A stretch of 41,282 nt of DNA from Verrucomicrobiota bacterium (GTDB lineage: Bacteria; Verrucomicrobiota; Lentisphaeria; JABSQK01; JAJFLO01), in contig JAJFLP010000107.1 in assembly GCA_021772635.1 (NCBI GenBank), positions 1 to 41,282 on the forward strand. The letters are read 5' to 3'. Within the stretch, counting starts at the first letter, position 1; each line of letters begins with the position of its first letter. The notes under the pieces are model-generated. The model was not told the DNA's origin and ran no database searches. It worked only from the letters and a program-made list of their open reading frames with translations. The translations under genes were made by a program, and so were the position numbers. This document shows, piece after piece, positions 1 to 8,734 of this stretch.

Positions 1-2
1 AC

Positions 3-95
3 TCGACCTACAATTACCCAGTATTCGTCGCCACGTCCAACAATGCCATGCTGCCGCCCGGCCGTCATTACACAAGTAAGGAAATACCAGCCTGA
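3..95 (+). CDS. C-terminal end of an unidentified ORF, cut by the window edge
   Basis: An open frame enters from the left edge and ends at TGA 93-95. The last residues read approximately YPVFVATSNNAMLPPGRHYT followed by SKEIPA. I do not recognise the family. The stop codon lies inside the left end of the family A element that begins at 88, so the natural C-terminus may have been replaced by the insertion. Only 30 codons are visible, so this could also be chance; the other two forward frames are open for a similar length. Confidence 0.3.
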   Translation, partial: STYNYPVFVATSNNAMLPPGRHYTSKEIPA

Positions 96-298
96 TCTAT
101 GCATCAATTTCGTTACGAGCGCTTTTAGCTGGCCTGAGATCGATGAGTTACAAAGGTTGTACGGCTGAAGAAATATTGAAATGTCGGCTGGATCTCTTAG
201 TCTAGTCCCGTGACCACGGGATCGTACGTTCTTTGTAACTCATTTAGATTAGGTCTGATACATGCTCGAAGTAGAAACTTTATGCATAGATCAGGCTA
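88..298 (+). mobile_element. Family A MITE, copy A1 (long class, 211 bp)
   Basis: The left end reads AGCCTGATCTATGCAT and the right end is its inverted copy, ATGCATAGATCAGGCT. The right flank is TA; the left flank is CA, probably a mutated TA. The body is roughly 90 percent identical by eye to copy A4 at 34487-34696. The interior holds a small hairpin, TCCCGT-GACC-ACGGGA, near 206-221. No coding capacity is apparent. The ends and TA target fit a non-autonomous IS630/Tc1-mariner-type element; no transposase is in the window. Confidence 0.8.
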
Positions 299-369
299 GA
301 TCACTTAACGCCCGACTTCAGTCCGTAGCGGCAGGCGGTTCTCAGTACAAAAAATGCGCCAGTCCGGCA

Positions 370-449
370 CCGAGTTTTCGAAAAATTGTTCGGAGTCTTA
401 TGCGCAACGAAATTCAAATCATCCGAAATCTCAACTGCTTGCAGTCTAG
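370..449 (-). repeat. Family B intergenic repeat, copy B1 (partial)
   Basis: The stretch carries the family B blocks GAGTTTTCG, GTTCGGAGTCTTA and CTGCTTGCAGT in the same order as copies B5 and B6. One end is missing or diverged. It lies between A1 and the prepilin terminator and explains why the forward ORF over 262-558 is not a gene. Confidence 0.6.
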
Positions 450-500
450 TTCGAAAACTCAACCACGATCAGTATACCATGCCCTGCTGAGATTTAAAAT

Positions 501-531
501 AAAAAAACGAGGGGCGAAGCCCCTCGTTTTT
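501..531 (-). terminator. Rho-independent terminator of the prepilin gene
   Basis: A perfect 8-bp GC-rich stem, CGAGGGGC (508-515) and GCCCCTCG (519-526) with loop GAA, is flanked by seven A on the left and five T on the right. Read on the minus strand it ends in seven U and lies about 30 bases beyond the prepilin stop codon. It could also act on the plus strand. Confidence 0.9.
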
Positions 532-558
532 GATATTTACCCTATCAAACCAAGTTGA

Positions 559-1056
559 TTAGTTGGAGAACTTTGTACCGTTCGAACCTGGTTTTGCACC
601 TTGGACGTGACCGTCGATAAACAGGACGTTCATCCAAGCATTGCTCGGGTGATTGCCGGAAGCATCATAGGCAACCGAATTTTCTGTCGGATTATCGTTA
701 TCATCCTTAACTCCGGAACCAACATATGCGTAGTTCATAGCTGAGGACTGATCCGATGGAGCTGTTGTGCTCGGGCAACCATAGACCTTACCATTCTGCA
801 AATACCCTTCAACATTCATTACAGCAAGGTTGTTGCCAGCAAATCCCTGATCGTTCGGGAAGAATCCGTCGTACTCACCAGAGTACATCAAGCATGCCAA
901 ACCAATCTGCTTCATGTTACCTGCACAGTTAATACGTCTGGCTTTCTCACGAGCCTTACTTAGAGCCGGCAATAGCATGCCAGCAAGGATGGCGATGATC
1001 GCGATCACGACCAACAGCTCAATTAGTGTAAATTGCTTTTTGCGGTTTGTCTCCAT
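559..1056 (-). CDS. Type IV pilin-like/pseudopilin protein, Lentisphaerae/Planctomycete type
   Basis: 165 residues. It is a prepilin-like protein, expected to be cut and N-methylated by a prepilin peptidase and assembled into a pilus or type II secretion-like pseudopilus. The N-terminus is short and basic (METNRKKQ), followed by [18 protein letters not shown], with Glu at position +5 of the mature chain (E13) and a hydrophobic helix over residues 9-30. Residue -1 is Gln rather than the usual Gly, a pattern I associate with Lentisphaerae. The C-terminus has NVLFIDGHV, the core of the H-X9-DG processing-associated box, but the nearest upstream His (H136) is 11 residues before the DG. An AGGAGG ribosome site lies just upstream of the ATG. 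The gene stands alone, with its own promoter (1145-1173) and terminator (501-531). Such proteins often occur in many paralogues per genome; the specific role is unknown. Confidence 0.9.
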   Translation of the reverse strand: METNRKKQFTLIELLVVIAIIAILAGMLLPALSKAREKARRINCAGNMKQIGLACLMYSGEYDGFFPNDQGFAGNNLAVMNVEGYLQNGKVYGCPSTTAPSDQSSAMNYAYVGSGVKDDNDNPTENSVAYDASGNHPSNAWMNVLFIDGHVQGAKPGSNGTKFSN

Positions 1057-1144
1057 TCTCTACCTCCTGTTATTATTGTTTGTGTTTTTGTTTTGTAGTT
1101 GATTGGGTACTGAAAATTCACTACCTTCCGTACACTTGATTATG

Positions 1145-1173
1145 AGTATATCAAAATTAAAATTGTATTGCAA
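1145..1173 (-). promoter_or_regulatory. Sigma70-type promoter of the prepilin gene
   Basis: On the minus strand there is TTGCAA (1168-1173), a 17-base spacer, and TATACT (1145-1150). This matches the -35/-10 consensus at 4/6 and 5/6. The surrounding DNA is very AT-rich. The start site would be near 1138, giving a leader of about 80 bases before the AGGAGG and ATG. Confidence 0.6.
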
Positions 1174-1429
1174 GACTTAAATTGATTTTTTTATCTTGCG
1201 CTTGGAGTCACTGGCCGCAGGGGCGTGGCTCAGAATAGACCCATCGAAAATGTCGCGTCCGCGCCATCGTAAATCATCAGTCGTCGAGGCAGGTTCTAAG
1301 CAAGTATCCACGGCGGCTCCAAGGCAAAGTATGTCGACAAGCACGTCTTATACAACTGATAACAACCTAACTGCCTGATTCGTGATAAACAAAGATTATA
1401 CCAAACTTGCGTGCAGCAAGGACAATGTG
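1174..1429. other. Intergenic region with no recognised gene
   Basis: This lies between the divergent prepilin promoter and the TMTC-like gene and presumably contains the forward promoter. A 60-codon forward ORF (1196-1378) has no ribosome site or recognisable motif and is not called. I see no family A or B repeat here. Confidence 0.4.
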
Positions 1430-3211
1430 ATGGCGACGACATTGATTTTTACTACGTTATTGCTGTTCCTGCCAACGCTTAGTTTCCCATTCCTTGATGG
1501 CTGGGATGACAACCTTTATGTGACTGATGTTCGTAACAGCCTGTCTATCTCGTTCGAAAACATCATGCTGTGGTGCACATGTTATGTCGTCGGAAATTAT
1601 CACCCGCTAACGATGTTTTCATTGATGTTCGACAATACAGTATGGGGAACGAACCCACTCGGATTTCATATACAAAACCTGTTTTGGCACTGCGTGGCCG
1701 TACTGGGCTTCTACCGATGTCTCAGTTGTCTCAACTTTACCGGGTTGCTCCGTTTCTTTACGGCACTGGTTTTCGCGATACACCCGCAACGCGTCGAGTC
1801 TGTTGTTTGGATTGCGGAACGAAAAGATGTATTATGCGCCGCCTTATATATTTGGTCCTTAGAAAGGTTTTTAAATAGCCGTCGAGACACGGTTGGACGA
1901 TTCCCGGTCGCCGCCTTTGTGCTGTTTCTTGGTGCCTTGCTGTCGAAGCCAATGGCCATCAGTCTACCGTTTATTCTTGCGTTATACGAAATTCATCGTC
2001 GCCGTGCGTACAACTTCAGCGCCCTTAAAGGCCTCTGGCCATTCTTCATCGTGAGCGCTGTATTTATCCCGGTTGTACTTCACTCCCAGCAAGGTGCAAT
2101 CGAGGCATATGTAGATCCTCTCCGGCAATCAGCGGTAGTATTTCACAATGTGATTTTTTACATATTAAAATTATTTTATCCGGTTAATCTAAACCCTATA
2201 TATCCGCGAGTTGCTTTCACGTCGATGACCGCGTTGGTGCTGTTATTAACGTATTCTCTGCTGTTGATCGCTTTGACTCAATCCTATCGGGCGAACGCGG
2301 ATAAACTCCGGTACGATATCGTACCGCTGTGCCTGGGTTACCTGGTTTCACTCGCTCCGGTATCCGGATTAATCCCCATCGGCGCGATAGATTATGCAGA
2401 CCGGTATAGTTATCTCCCGTCACTATTTCTCTTGGTGCTCGGCGCGGCATGCGCGCGGCGATTCGCTGAGGCTCAGAGGTTGGAACCGTTAAGTTCCAGC
2501 AATACCGCGTTACTAAAGTGGTTTCGCAAACTCAGGACGGTACTGATCCAAAAGTCTGCAATCATTAAGATCGTGACTATCGGATACCTGGTCGTTATTT
2601 CATCGAACACAATTATATACGCGCAAGCGTGGCGGAGTACGTATCACCTGCTCTCGTGGGCTAATCACACTGACACGGTTAACCCTGTCGCAATAGGAAT
2701 GCTTGCGGAGTTGGAAATTGAGCAGGGGAATTTTCTGCGCGTTTTTGAGTTGGCAGACAAATTGGCTAACGCGGAGAAAAGGGGATTACAAGCACATCAT
2801 ATTAAAGCCTTAGCAATCAAGGCGGACTATCTCAGGGGAGTAGCGGCTTACAAATTGAATAATACTCGCCAAGCGTTAGGATACCTGTCCAATATCGAGC
2901 CTCACCTAAACGTCGAATCGCTCAGAGAGGTTCTTAATTATAAAACCTACTACTCAGTTATGGGCGATTGTTACCGGTCTATTGGGGAGTATCAGAAGTC
3001 GACGGGCTACTACAACCAAGTATTGGAAACAAACCCTAACGATTTCGGGGCTTTATTAAATCGCGGCGCGAGTTATTTCGAAACGAAGAACTATTTGAGG
3101 GCGGTACACGATTTCGAGCGCGCGCTCGAGCTGAAGCCGCACGATCGGCGCGCAGCGCACAATCTGGTCCAAGCACAAAACGAAGTTAACGCAGGCCCCG
3201 AAGCGAAATAG
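1430..3211 (+). CDS. TMTC-like membrane glycosyltransferase with C-terminal TPR repeats
   Basis: 593 residues from the ATG at 1430, chosen because AAGGA lies 7 bases upstream; a GTG at 1382 in the same frame has no ribosome site. The protein starts with a membrane helix and an extracytoplasmic loop containing WDDNLY (D26-D27), the usual place of the GT-C acidic motif. HPQRVESVVWIAERKDVL at 118-135 is the signature of the TMTC/DUF1736-type family. Several further membrane helices follow. Two clear TPR units lie at about 507-540 and 541-574 (core YRSIGEYQKSTGYYNQVL, then FETKNYLRAVHDFERALEL). By family it likely transfers sugar from a polyprenyl-phosphate donor to protein or another acceptor outside the membrane, with the TPRs binding the partner. 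The GT2 gene follows 21 bases downstream, which suggests cotranscription with a donor-making enzyme. Substrate unknown. Confidence 0.82.
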   Translation: MATTLIFTTLLLFLPTLSFPFLDGWDDNLYVTDVRNSLSISFENIMLWCTCYVVGNYHPLTMFSLMFDNTVWGTNPLGFHIQNLFWHCVAVLGFYRCLSCLNFTGLLRFFTALVFAIHPQRVESVVWIAERKDVLCAALYIWSLERFLNSRRDTVGRFPVAAFVLFLGALLSKPMAISLPFILALYEIHRRRAYNFSALKGLWPFFIVSAVFIPVVLHSQQGAIEAYVDPLRQSAVVFHNVIFYILKLFYPVNLNPIYPRVAFTSMTALVLLLTYSLLLIALTQSYRANADKLRYDIVPLCLGYLVSLAPVSGLIPIGAIDYADRYSYLPSLFLLVLGAACARRFAEAQRLEPLSSSNTALLKWFRKLRTVLIQKSAIIKIVTIGYLVVISSNTIIYAQAWRSTYHLLSWANHTDTVNPVAIGMLAELEIEQGNFLRVFELADKLANAEKRGLQAHHIKALAIKADYLRGVAAYKLNNTRQALGYLSNIEPHLNVESLREVLNYKTYYSVMGDCYRSIGEYQKSTGYYNQVLETNPNDFGALLNRGASYFETKNYLRAVHDFERALELKPHDRRAAHNLVQAQNEVNAGPEAK

Positions 3212-3232
3212 CATAAGGAAAGTCCTACTCAT

Positions 3233-3952
3233 ATGGAATCAGAGACTGAACAGGCGCGTCATCGTTTAAGCATTATCGTTCCCGTATATAATGAGCAGTC
3301 GACGATCGCAACAATAATCGAAAAAGTACTTGCCGTTGATTTACCGGGTATAGAAAAGGAGATTATCGTAGTCGATGACGGTTCACGCGATCAAACACCA
3401 TCGATTATCGAAGATAAGATTAAGCAGCACCCCACTATCCTCAAAGTACACACATCCTTAATAAATCTCGGTAAAGGTGCGGCGATTCGATACGGTCTTG
3501 AGTACGCAACCGGTGATATCGTCGTGATCCAGGATGCCGACCTTGAATTGACTCCCGACGAGTATCCAATTCTGTTAGAACCAATCCTCGCCAACACAGC
3601 CGACGTTGTATACGGATCCCGGTTTCGAAAACCATCATCGAATATCTCACTGCGAACGTATGCCGCAAACCGGATCCTGACCGGATTAACGAATCTTTTA
3701 TACGGAAGCAACCTTACCGATATGGCCACCGCCTATAAGGTATTTCGGCGCAGTATTATAGGTGAATTATCCCTGCGATCAGCGCGCTTTGAGTTTGAAC
3801 CAGAAGTGACGGCAAAACTGTTGCTCGCCGGCCATAAGATCGTGGAAGTTCCGATCTCATACAATCCGAGGACAGTTGCCGAGGGTAAAACAATCGGATG
3901 GATCGACGGCGTTGAGTATATCTACACGCTGTTAAAGTATCGATTCTTCTAG
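3233..3952 (+). CDS. GT2 glycosyltransferase, polyprenyl-phosphate mannose/glucose synthase-like
   Basis: 239 residues, a single GT-A catalytic domain with no C-terminal membrane helices, resembling DPM1-type enzymes rather than the longer GtrB/ArnC type. Seen directly: LSIIVPVYNEQSTI at residues 12-25, the nucleotide-binding VVDDGSRDQT around 47-55, the DxD motif QDADLEL (D101, D103), and VVYGSRF downstream. The family moves a sugar from GDP- or UDP-sugar to dolichyl/undecaprenyl phosphate on the cytoplasmic face, making donors for GT-C enzymes. AAGGAA lies 5' of the ATG. It follows the TMTC-like gene by 21 bases, and two other GT-C-like genes lie next to it, so a shared glycosylation route is likely. 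Sugar specificity cannot be read from sequence. Confidence 0.88.
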   Translation: MESETEQARHRLSIIVPVYNEQSTIATIIEKVLAVDLPGIEKEIIVVDDGSRDQTPSIIEDKIKQHPTILKVHTSLINLGKGAAIRYGLEYATGDIVVIQDADLELTPDEYPILLEPILANTADVVYGSRFRKPSSNISLRTYAANRILTGLTNLLYGSNLTDMATAYKVFRRSIIGELSLRSARFEFEPEVTAKLLLAGHKIVEVPISYNPRTVAEGKTIGWIDGVEYIYTLLKYRFF

Positions 3953-4062
3953 GGGTAAAATAAGCGAACATTCCGATTCGTACTCGTAATCTTTCTGATT
4001 TTTCGAGGTGAAATTTGTGAGAGATTACGATTATGATTGTGATTACGGGTACGATAACGAAG

Positions 4063-4091
4063 AAAATCCAACGAAAAGTTCGCTGGATTTT
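4063..4091 (-). terminator. Bidirectional hairpin terminator between convergent glycosyltransferase genes
   Basis: AAAATCCAACGAA (4063-4075) pairs with TTCGCTGGATTTT (4079-4091) across a 3-base loop with one mismatch or wobble. It sits 2 bases past the stop of the minus-strand GT-C gene and about 110 bases past the GT2 stop. A/T runs of four flank both sides, so it can serve both strands, weakly on U-tract length. Confidence 0.65.
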
Positions 4092-4093
4092 GG

Positions 4094-5770
4094 TCAGCGG
4101 AACACCATTTTTTGCGTCACTTCCAATACTTCGTATCTATAAACGGGGACAGAGCCCAATGTAAACGGGAAGGGGCCAAGACGATCGAAGTAAAATCCAG
4201 CACCAGTTTCCATACTCATCGTCGCCGCAGGCAAACCACCATTAATCTCCACATGATCAATTGTCTTGACATGGGTCGGCGCGAATAGGAATCTTCCGTA
4301 ATTGGTCTCCGGAATGACCATCCGATCACCGGGTATTAAGCGTGAATTCTTCATGTCAAAGGGTTTGTGTCCCAAAAGCTCCATATAATACTGAAACCCC
4401 CAATGCCCCTGAAACCACAGAGTTCCAGTAACCTCGCTATATCGTTCACTCAACGATCTGGCCGCGTCACGCGCACTTTCGGCGAAACTTCGATCCGCGG
4501 CAGCGACAACGAATGAGATCGCGGCGCTCGCAAGCAAGGGTAATCCAAGCCTCAGAATGGGCCTTTCCGGGTTAACAGATCCTCTCGTACGGATTCGAAG
4601 AACGGCAATAACGGCAACCGGCGTAATTATCAGAACCAGCGACCGGCAGTTGACGGTCCAATTCACGAACCCGGTAAAAACGATGATTCCGATCGTCCAC
4701 AGTACGAGAAGTACCCCATTTGCGTTTCGATTCGACCAGAGATGCAGTATCACAACAGTCAGCACATGGATACCTGCAGTGAGAAATACGGCAAAATGGA
4801 ACATCCACAACCAGTTTAACCCCGGATCCTGAGGTATCGGATATACCCCTAGCGTATTGTTCAAAAGCGCCCGGGCGGTGATTAGAATAGCCAGAAAAAA
4901 TAAGCCCCAAATAATACATATCCTTCTAGTCCATAGGAGTGGGCCTAGGAAAGCCAGCGGTGCGTATCCACCTCCAACAAAAAATAATGTTAAAAGCCCG
5001 CGAGTAAAAGGATCGCGATCGCCCTGACTGCCGGTCGCATATCTTGCAGCGTCGAATACCGGAACCCGACCATAAAGGTTCGCTGCTACACATTGGTATA
5101 GAATAAAAATTGCGACCGGTATCAACAAGAAAGTCAGTTGTCTTGGGAGTGACCGTTTGTAACAACAGGAGTAAACGAGAAGCAACGGGACCAATGCAAT
5201 ACCGTGAAATTTAGTCAACATACACGCCCCGGCAGCGACGCTTGCGATAAATAAAAAATAGTTCTTGCCGCTATTTAATCCAATGATCCAGAAAACCACC
5301 GCCCAAATCCAAAACGCAGCCATCCAGACATCAGCCATGATGGTCGTTGCGGATACCCAAAAAACTGGCGTCACCAATGCTATTACACTCGCCAGAAGAC
5401 CGGAGCCCCCGAGGAGTTGTGTGAGATGGAAAGTCCCGACGATGAAGAGGATTGCCGGCAACATATATCCCGCGTGCACGGGAATCTCTTGTTCACCAAA
5501 CACAGCCACAAGAGTTGCCAGAAAGTATGAATTCAGCGGGGGATGATTGATATGGGTCCACAGCGGTTCGGATTGTCCGTACCAATTCTGCCTGGCGGCA
5601 AATGGCCGAGTCCAGTCTGAATTGATCGTATGCTGTGCACTCCAGATAAACGTCACGTCGTCAATATGAAATGGTTTATTGAGATGCGGCGCTAGAAACA
5701 GGGCGGTAAGAACACAGATAACGATGACCTTCGTTGACAAATTGGGCTTTAGAAAAAAATCTTTTCGCAT
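4094..5770 (-). CDS. GT-C/GT39-like integral membrane glycosyltransferase
   Basis: 558 residues with about ten to twelve hydrophobic helices spread from residue 12 to about 420, then a soluble C-terminal part of about 120 residues. The first outer loop holds KPFHIDDVTF (D37-D38), the position and form of the acidic motif in PMT/ArnT-like GT-C enzymes. Next is a loop with HINHPPLNSYF, which resembles the H-P-P-L segment common in bacterial GT39 proteins. It is likely a lipid-phosphate-sugar-dependent transferase acting at the outer face of the inner membrane. It faces the GT2 gene convergently across a shared terminator. No clear ribosome site precedes the ATG at 5770, so the exact start is uncertain. 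Acceptor and sugar unknown. Confidence 0.75.
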   Translation of the reverse strand: MRKDFFLKPNLSTKVIVICVLTALFLAPHLNKPFHIDDVTFIWSAQHTINSDWTRPFAARQNWYGQSEPLWTHINHPPLNSYFLATLVAVFGEQEIPVHAGYMLPAILFIVGTFHLTQLLGGSGLLASVIALVTPVFWVSATTIMADVWMAAFWIWAVVFWIIGLNSGKNYFLFIASVAAGACMLTKFHGIALVPLLLVYSCCYKRSLPRQLTFLLIPVAIFILYQCVAANLYGRVPVFDAARYATGSQGDRDPFTRGLLTLFFVGGGYAPLAFLGPLLWTRRICIIWGLFFLAILITARALLNNTLGVYPIPQDPGLNWLWMFHFAVFLTAGIHVLTVVILHLWSNRNANGVLLVLWTIGIIVFTGFVNWTVNCRSLVLIITPVAVIAVLRIRTRGSVNPERPILRLGLPLLASAAISFVVAAADRSFAESARDAARSLSERYSEVTGTLWFQGHWGFQYYMELLGHKPFDMKNSRLIPGDRMVIPETNYGRFLFAPTHVKTIDHVEINGGLPAATMSMETGAGFYFDRLGPFPFTLGSVPVYRYEVLEVTQKMVFR

Positions 5771-5999
5771 GAATTGTGGGGCTTTAAGAATATAATTTTT
5801 CGCGACTAATCGCAGTCACCTCATTGTGCGGCAATAGTCAGAAGTACTGGCCCAATCTAGCGACCCTAGAGTCGCAAGGCAATCAGAGTTCCCTTTTGCT
5901 TTTAGCCAATTGCAACGGGCTAAACTTCACTTTACTTTGAGAGGACTCGCTGATCGGAGTTGACATCTAACCTCGTTCTAATCAAATCAACCGCCCGCG

Positions 6000-7565
6000 A
6001 TGAAGAATAAATTGAAGATCACCGGCTCAAAACATGCTGAAGCAGGTTGGCAAAGACTTTCCGTTATCACGCTAGCAATTTTGTGGTCTGCGGTCGTGGT
6101 CTATATGCACTTCCCGGCTGAAACCATGGTAGGAAACGATGATTTCTATCATATCCAGATTGCACAGCTAATGCAGGAGGAAGGCCTTTTTATCAAAGAC
6201 TTTCCATATGCGACAGAATCCGTATGGATCGATGCATATTTCGACAAGGAGTGGCTCTTCCATGTCGCTCTGGTCCCGTTCTTAAAATTCGGAAAACTAA
6301 CGGGCGCCAAGATCGCGATAGTGTTCTTTAACGTCCTAATCGTTCTGGCGATTTGGTACCTGGCCATAACGGTCGGAATCCATAGGCCTTTCTGGTGGCT
6401 GCTGATTCTTCCCTATTGCGCATACAACTGGTATTGGACCCGACTACTAATGTGCCGCCCTCATCTGCTCTCGATCGCAATACTATTCCTGTCTCTGGCG
6501 TTGATGCTGAAGCGCCGAGGCCTGCTCCTCTCTATCGTCAGCGTCTTATATGCGCTATCGTACACGGGCCACTGGCAGATCCTGGGACTCGTGATCATTT
6601 ACGATATTTTCTACGTTACATTCGATGAAACGGGATCAAGACGCAAAACGTTTAAAAAATGTTTTCCCATGGCGGCCTATTGTGCAGCCGGGCTTATTGT
6701 CGGCGAATTACTTCACCCGAACTTCCCGAATAATATCCGCGGGCTATATCTTCAAAATATTCTGGTACTGAACTCCTACTGGGATGCCTCAAATGAACTC
6801 TTTCGCCTACGACCACAGGAGTTGGGTCAGGTTGGATTTCGTTTCCTGCTCGTTAATTTCGCGCCAATTTTAGTCTTTCTTCTCTTAGCGCTTATTCGCG
6901 GGGTCGTCCAGCGTCCCGTTCTGACCCGAAACACGCGACTTCTCGGGTGTTATTTGCTGATATATATCGTTCTAACCGTACAGAGTTTCCGATTCCTGGA
7001 ATACCTGGTGCCAATGTCGATTCTCCTTTTCGCGCTCTATTTTCAATCCAATTCGCTGTCGCTCGTGATACGACATAGAGCAGTCACTACTACCTTAGCG
7101 GTAATGCTGCTGATTTTCATGATAGCCGGGCTAGGTAAATGTTACGTGAAGAATGTTTATTTTAAGAGAATCGCGCAGAAAAATGAACGGAAGTATGCGC
7201 GTGCATCAGACTGGATTCGGGATAATCTTGAGGATAAGGAAATCGTGTATACGACCACTTGGGGAGCGACGCCGCCACTTTTCTTCGGCGCAAGCAAACA
7301 GAGGTATCTCGTGTTTCTGGACCCCTACTTTATGTACGCCCGCTCGCCGGATCGCTTGAAAATCTGGCATAATATCAATTTGGGACTTTACGAAAATCCG
7401 GCGTCAATGATAAAAGATATCTTCAACGCGAGAACAGTATTCGTTGCGGAACATCACAAGGAGTTACTCGCTCAACTTAAAAACGACGCTACCGCACGGC
7501 ATGTATACGAAGGGCCCCTGGGAGAAAATATATTTCTCTTATCCGATACTCCGCTATTAAACTAG
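6000..7565 (+). CDS. GT-C-like multi-pass membrane protein ending in a family A MITE
   Basis: 521 residues with a membrane helix at about 21-37, an outer loop containing MVGNDDFYHIQIAQL (D47-D48, H51), about nine more helices, and a soluble C-terminal segment from about 385. The DDxxH-type loop after the first helix is typical of GT-C-like proteins such as the PMT/YfhO-like group, but I cannot assign a named family. The stop codon TAG (7563-7565) is the outer end of MITE copy A2, so the insertion fixed the present C-terminus; the original protein may have been a few residues longer or ended at the same site. It starts with ATG at 6000 without a clear ribosome site. A role in envelope glycan or lipid-linked sugar transfer is inferred from the fold pattern and neighbours. 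Confidence 0.65.
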   Translation: MKNKLKITGSKHAEAGWQRLSVITLAILWSAVVVYMHFPAETMVGNDDFYHIQIAQLMQEEGLFIKDFPYATESVWIDAYFDKEWLFHVALVPFLKFGKLTGAKIAIVFFNVLIVLAIWYLAITVGIHRPFWWLLILPYCAYNWYWTRLLMCRPHLLSIAILFLSLALMLKRRGLLLSIVSVLYALSYTGHWQILGLVIIYDIFYVTFDETGSRRKTFKKCFPMAAYCAAGLIVGELLHPNFPNNIRGLYLQNILVLNSYWDASNELFRLRPQELGQVGFRFLLVNFAPILVFLLLALIRGVVQRPVLTRNTRLLGCYLLIYIVLTVQSFRFLEYLVPMSILLFALYFQSNSLSLVIRHRAVTTTLAVMLLIFMIAGLGKCYVKNVYFKRIAQKNERKYARASDWIRDNLEDKEIVYTTTWGATPPLFFGASKQRYLVFLDPYFMYARSPDRLKIWHNINLGLYENPASMIKDIFNARTVFVAEHHKELLAQLKNDATARHVYEGPLGENIFLLSDTPLLN

Positions 7566-7744
7566 CCTGATCTATGCACGAACTTTCTACTGCGAGCACG
7601 CATTGTACATGACCTAAATGACTTACAAAGAACCAAAGACTTTGAAATAGCTCGCTATTACTTCAGCCCTGAAACCTTCGTAACTCATTGATCTCAGACA
7701 CACCTACGAACTTTCGTGACGAAATTCATGCATAATGCAGGCTA
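7563..7744 (-). mobile_element. Family A MITE, copy A2 (short class, 182 bp)
   Basis: TA flanks on both sides (7563-7564 and 7743-7744). The left end is TAGCCTGATCTATGCAC and the right end is ATGCATAATGCAGGCTA. The whole sequence is about 90 percent identical by eye to the reverse complement of copy A5. It folds end to end into an imperfect hairpin with AATAGC/GCTATT at the apex. Its first three bases are the stop codon of the upstream GT-C-like gene. A further TAGCCTGCA follows directly on the right and may be a remnant of another copy. Confidence 0.85.
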
Positions 7745-7918
7745 GCCTGCAAGCCGACGAATTCCTGACTCCCAAACGCATTCTGGTCGCATGGTCCGGA
7801 TTATCCGTCCTGTATTGAACGGGATACTCGCTCATGCGGGAAGATTCCGCGAAGGAGAAGCGATATTATTCTCGGCGAGCGAAGTTGCGAGGGTTTCTCG
7901 AGTTTCGTGTAATGAGGA

Positions 7919-8329
7919 TTAAATCGTTTTTGTCGCCTCCGATTTCCGACACTCTTCTTCCTTGCACCGATCCTCTAGAAGCTGCTCGATGAGAGTCGCG
8001 AGGGACATTTCCAGGGATGCCTGGGTTAGAACCGCGAATACGGGCCACTCTCCGTTCGATTTATACGCACGTATGAATTCATAGATTTTCTCAGTTGGTA
8101 CTTGCGCGAAAACGATCACGGGCGCCGGGATTCCCGTGCGCGATACGTTAGCACTGATGCTTTCCGGCATCAGCTTCTCACCCTTCGAAGACCGGAGGAC
8201 TAAATCTTTAATAACCGTGTTGAGGTCTTTGTAAGTCCAGTATAGGGGCGCCGGCACGTTCAGGTCGGAACTAATACTCTGCAGCCGTGCGAACGATCCA
8301 GCGTTATCTGGGTATGTAAAAATTGTCAT
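7919..8329 (-). CDS. DUF3783-like small protein
   Basis: 136 residues, no signal peptide or membrane helix. Residues 69-120 (APVIVFAQVPTEKIYEFI, later FAVLTQASLEMSLATLIEQL) match my memory of DUF3783: a strand reading P-V-I-x-F, a short helix, then A-V-L-T-x-x-x-x-x-W/S, and an L-I-E-x-L helix. The N-terminal 60 residues look like a companion alpha/beta segment. The C-terminus is highly charged with two Cys (RCKEEECRK). Function unknown; the family is small and uncharacterised. The gene stands alone between two inverted family A elements, A2 (7563-7744) and A3 (8402-8582). No convincing ribosome site precedes the ATG. Confidence 0.6.
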   Translation of the reverse strand: MTIFTYPDNAGSFARLQSISSDLNVPAPLYWTYKDLNTVIKDLVLRSSKGEKLMPESISANVSRTGIPAPVIVFAQVPTEKIYEFIRAYKSNGEWPVFAVLTQASLEMSLATLIEQLLEDRCKEEECRKSEATKTI

Positions 8330-8401
8330 AGTATCGAAGATTCAAGCCTGCCCCCTGAATTCTTAGCCCTGCGCCAAGGAAAAAATATCAGTCTCATGGA
8401 C

Positions 8402-8582
8402 TAGCCTGGTCTATGCATGAATTTTGTTGCGAGAAGTAGTAGAACTCTTGAGGTTAATGACTTGCGACGGTTCTAAGGCTGACGGAATAGTGAACTATTT
8501 CGAAGTCTTAGGTTCTTCGAAAGTCCTTAAGATCAGGTGATATACGATTTCGCAGTAGAAATCCATGCATAGAACAGGCTAG
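8402..8582 (+). mobile_element. Family A MITE, copy A3 (short class, 181 bp)
   Basis: TA flanks at 8402-8403 and 8581-8582. Ends are TAGCCTGGTCTATGCAT and ATGCATAGAACAGGCTA. The internal order (GAGTTAC-like block, GGCTGA, GGAATAG, CTATTTC, AAGTCTT) matches A5 in the same orientation but with more changes, so this is an older copy. It is inverted relative to A2, with the DUF3783-like gene between them. Confidence 0.82.
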
Positions 8583-8734
8583 GGTGTAAACAATTGATTA
8601 CCGGGTGCGGGCGGACTCTCTGCATAAATAAACGTTTGGGGTAATTCAGCCCCCTCGCGCTCTGGCGGCTCGAAATCAGTACTCCAGGAGATTCCGGATA
8701 TAAATCGAATACTCAAAGGCAATCAGCGTACCCG

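Noticed and set aside
262..558. 98-codon forward ORF over A1, B1 and the terminator
   Set aside because: It runs through two repeats and the prepilin terminator, has no ribosome site, and has no protein-like pattern.
1196..1378. 60-codon forward ORF before the TMTC-like gene
   Set aside because: No ribosome site, no motif and Ser/Arg-rich chance-like composition.
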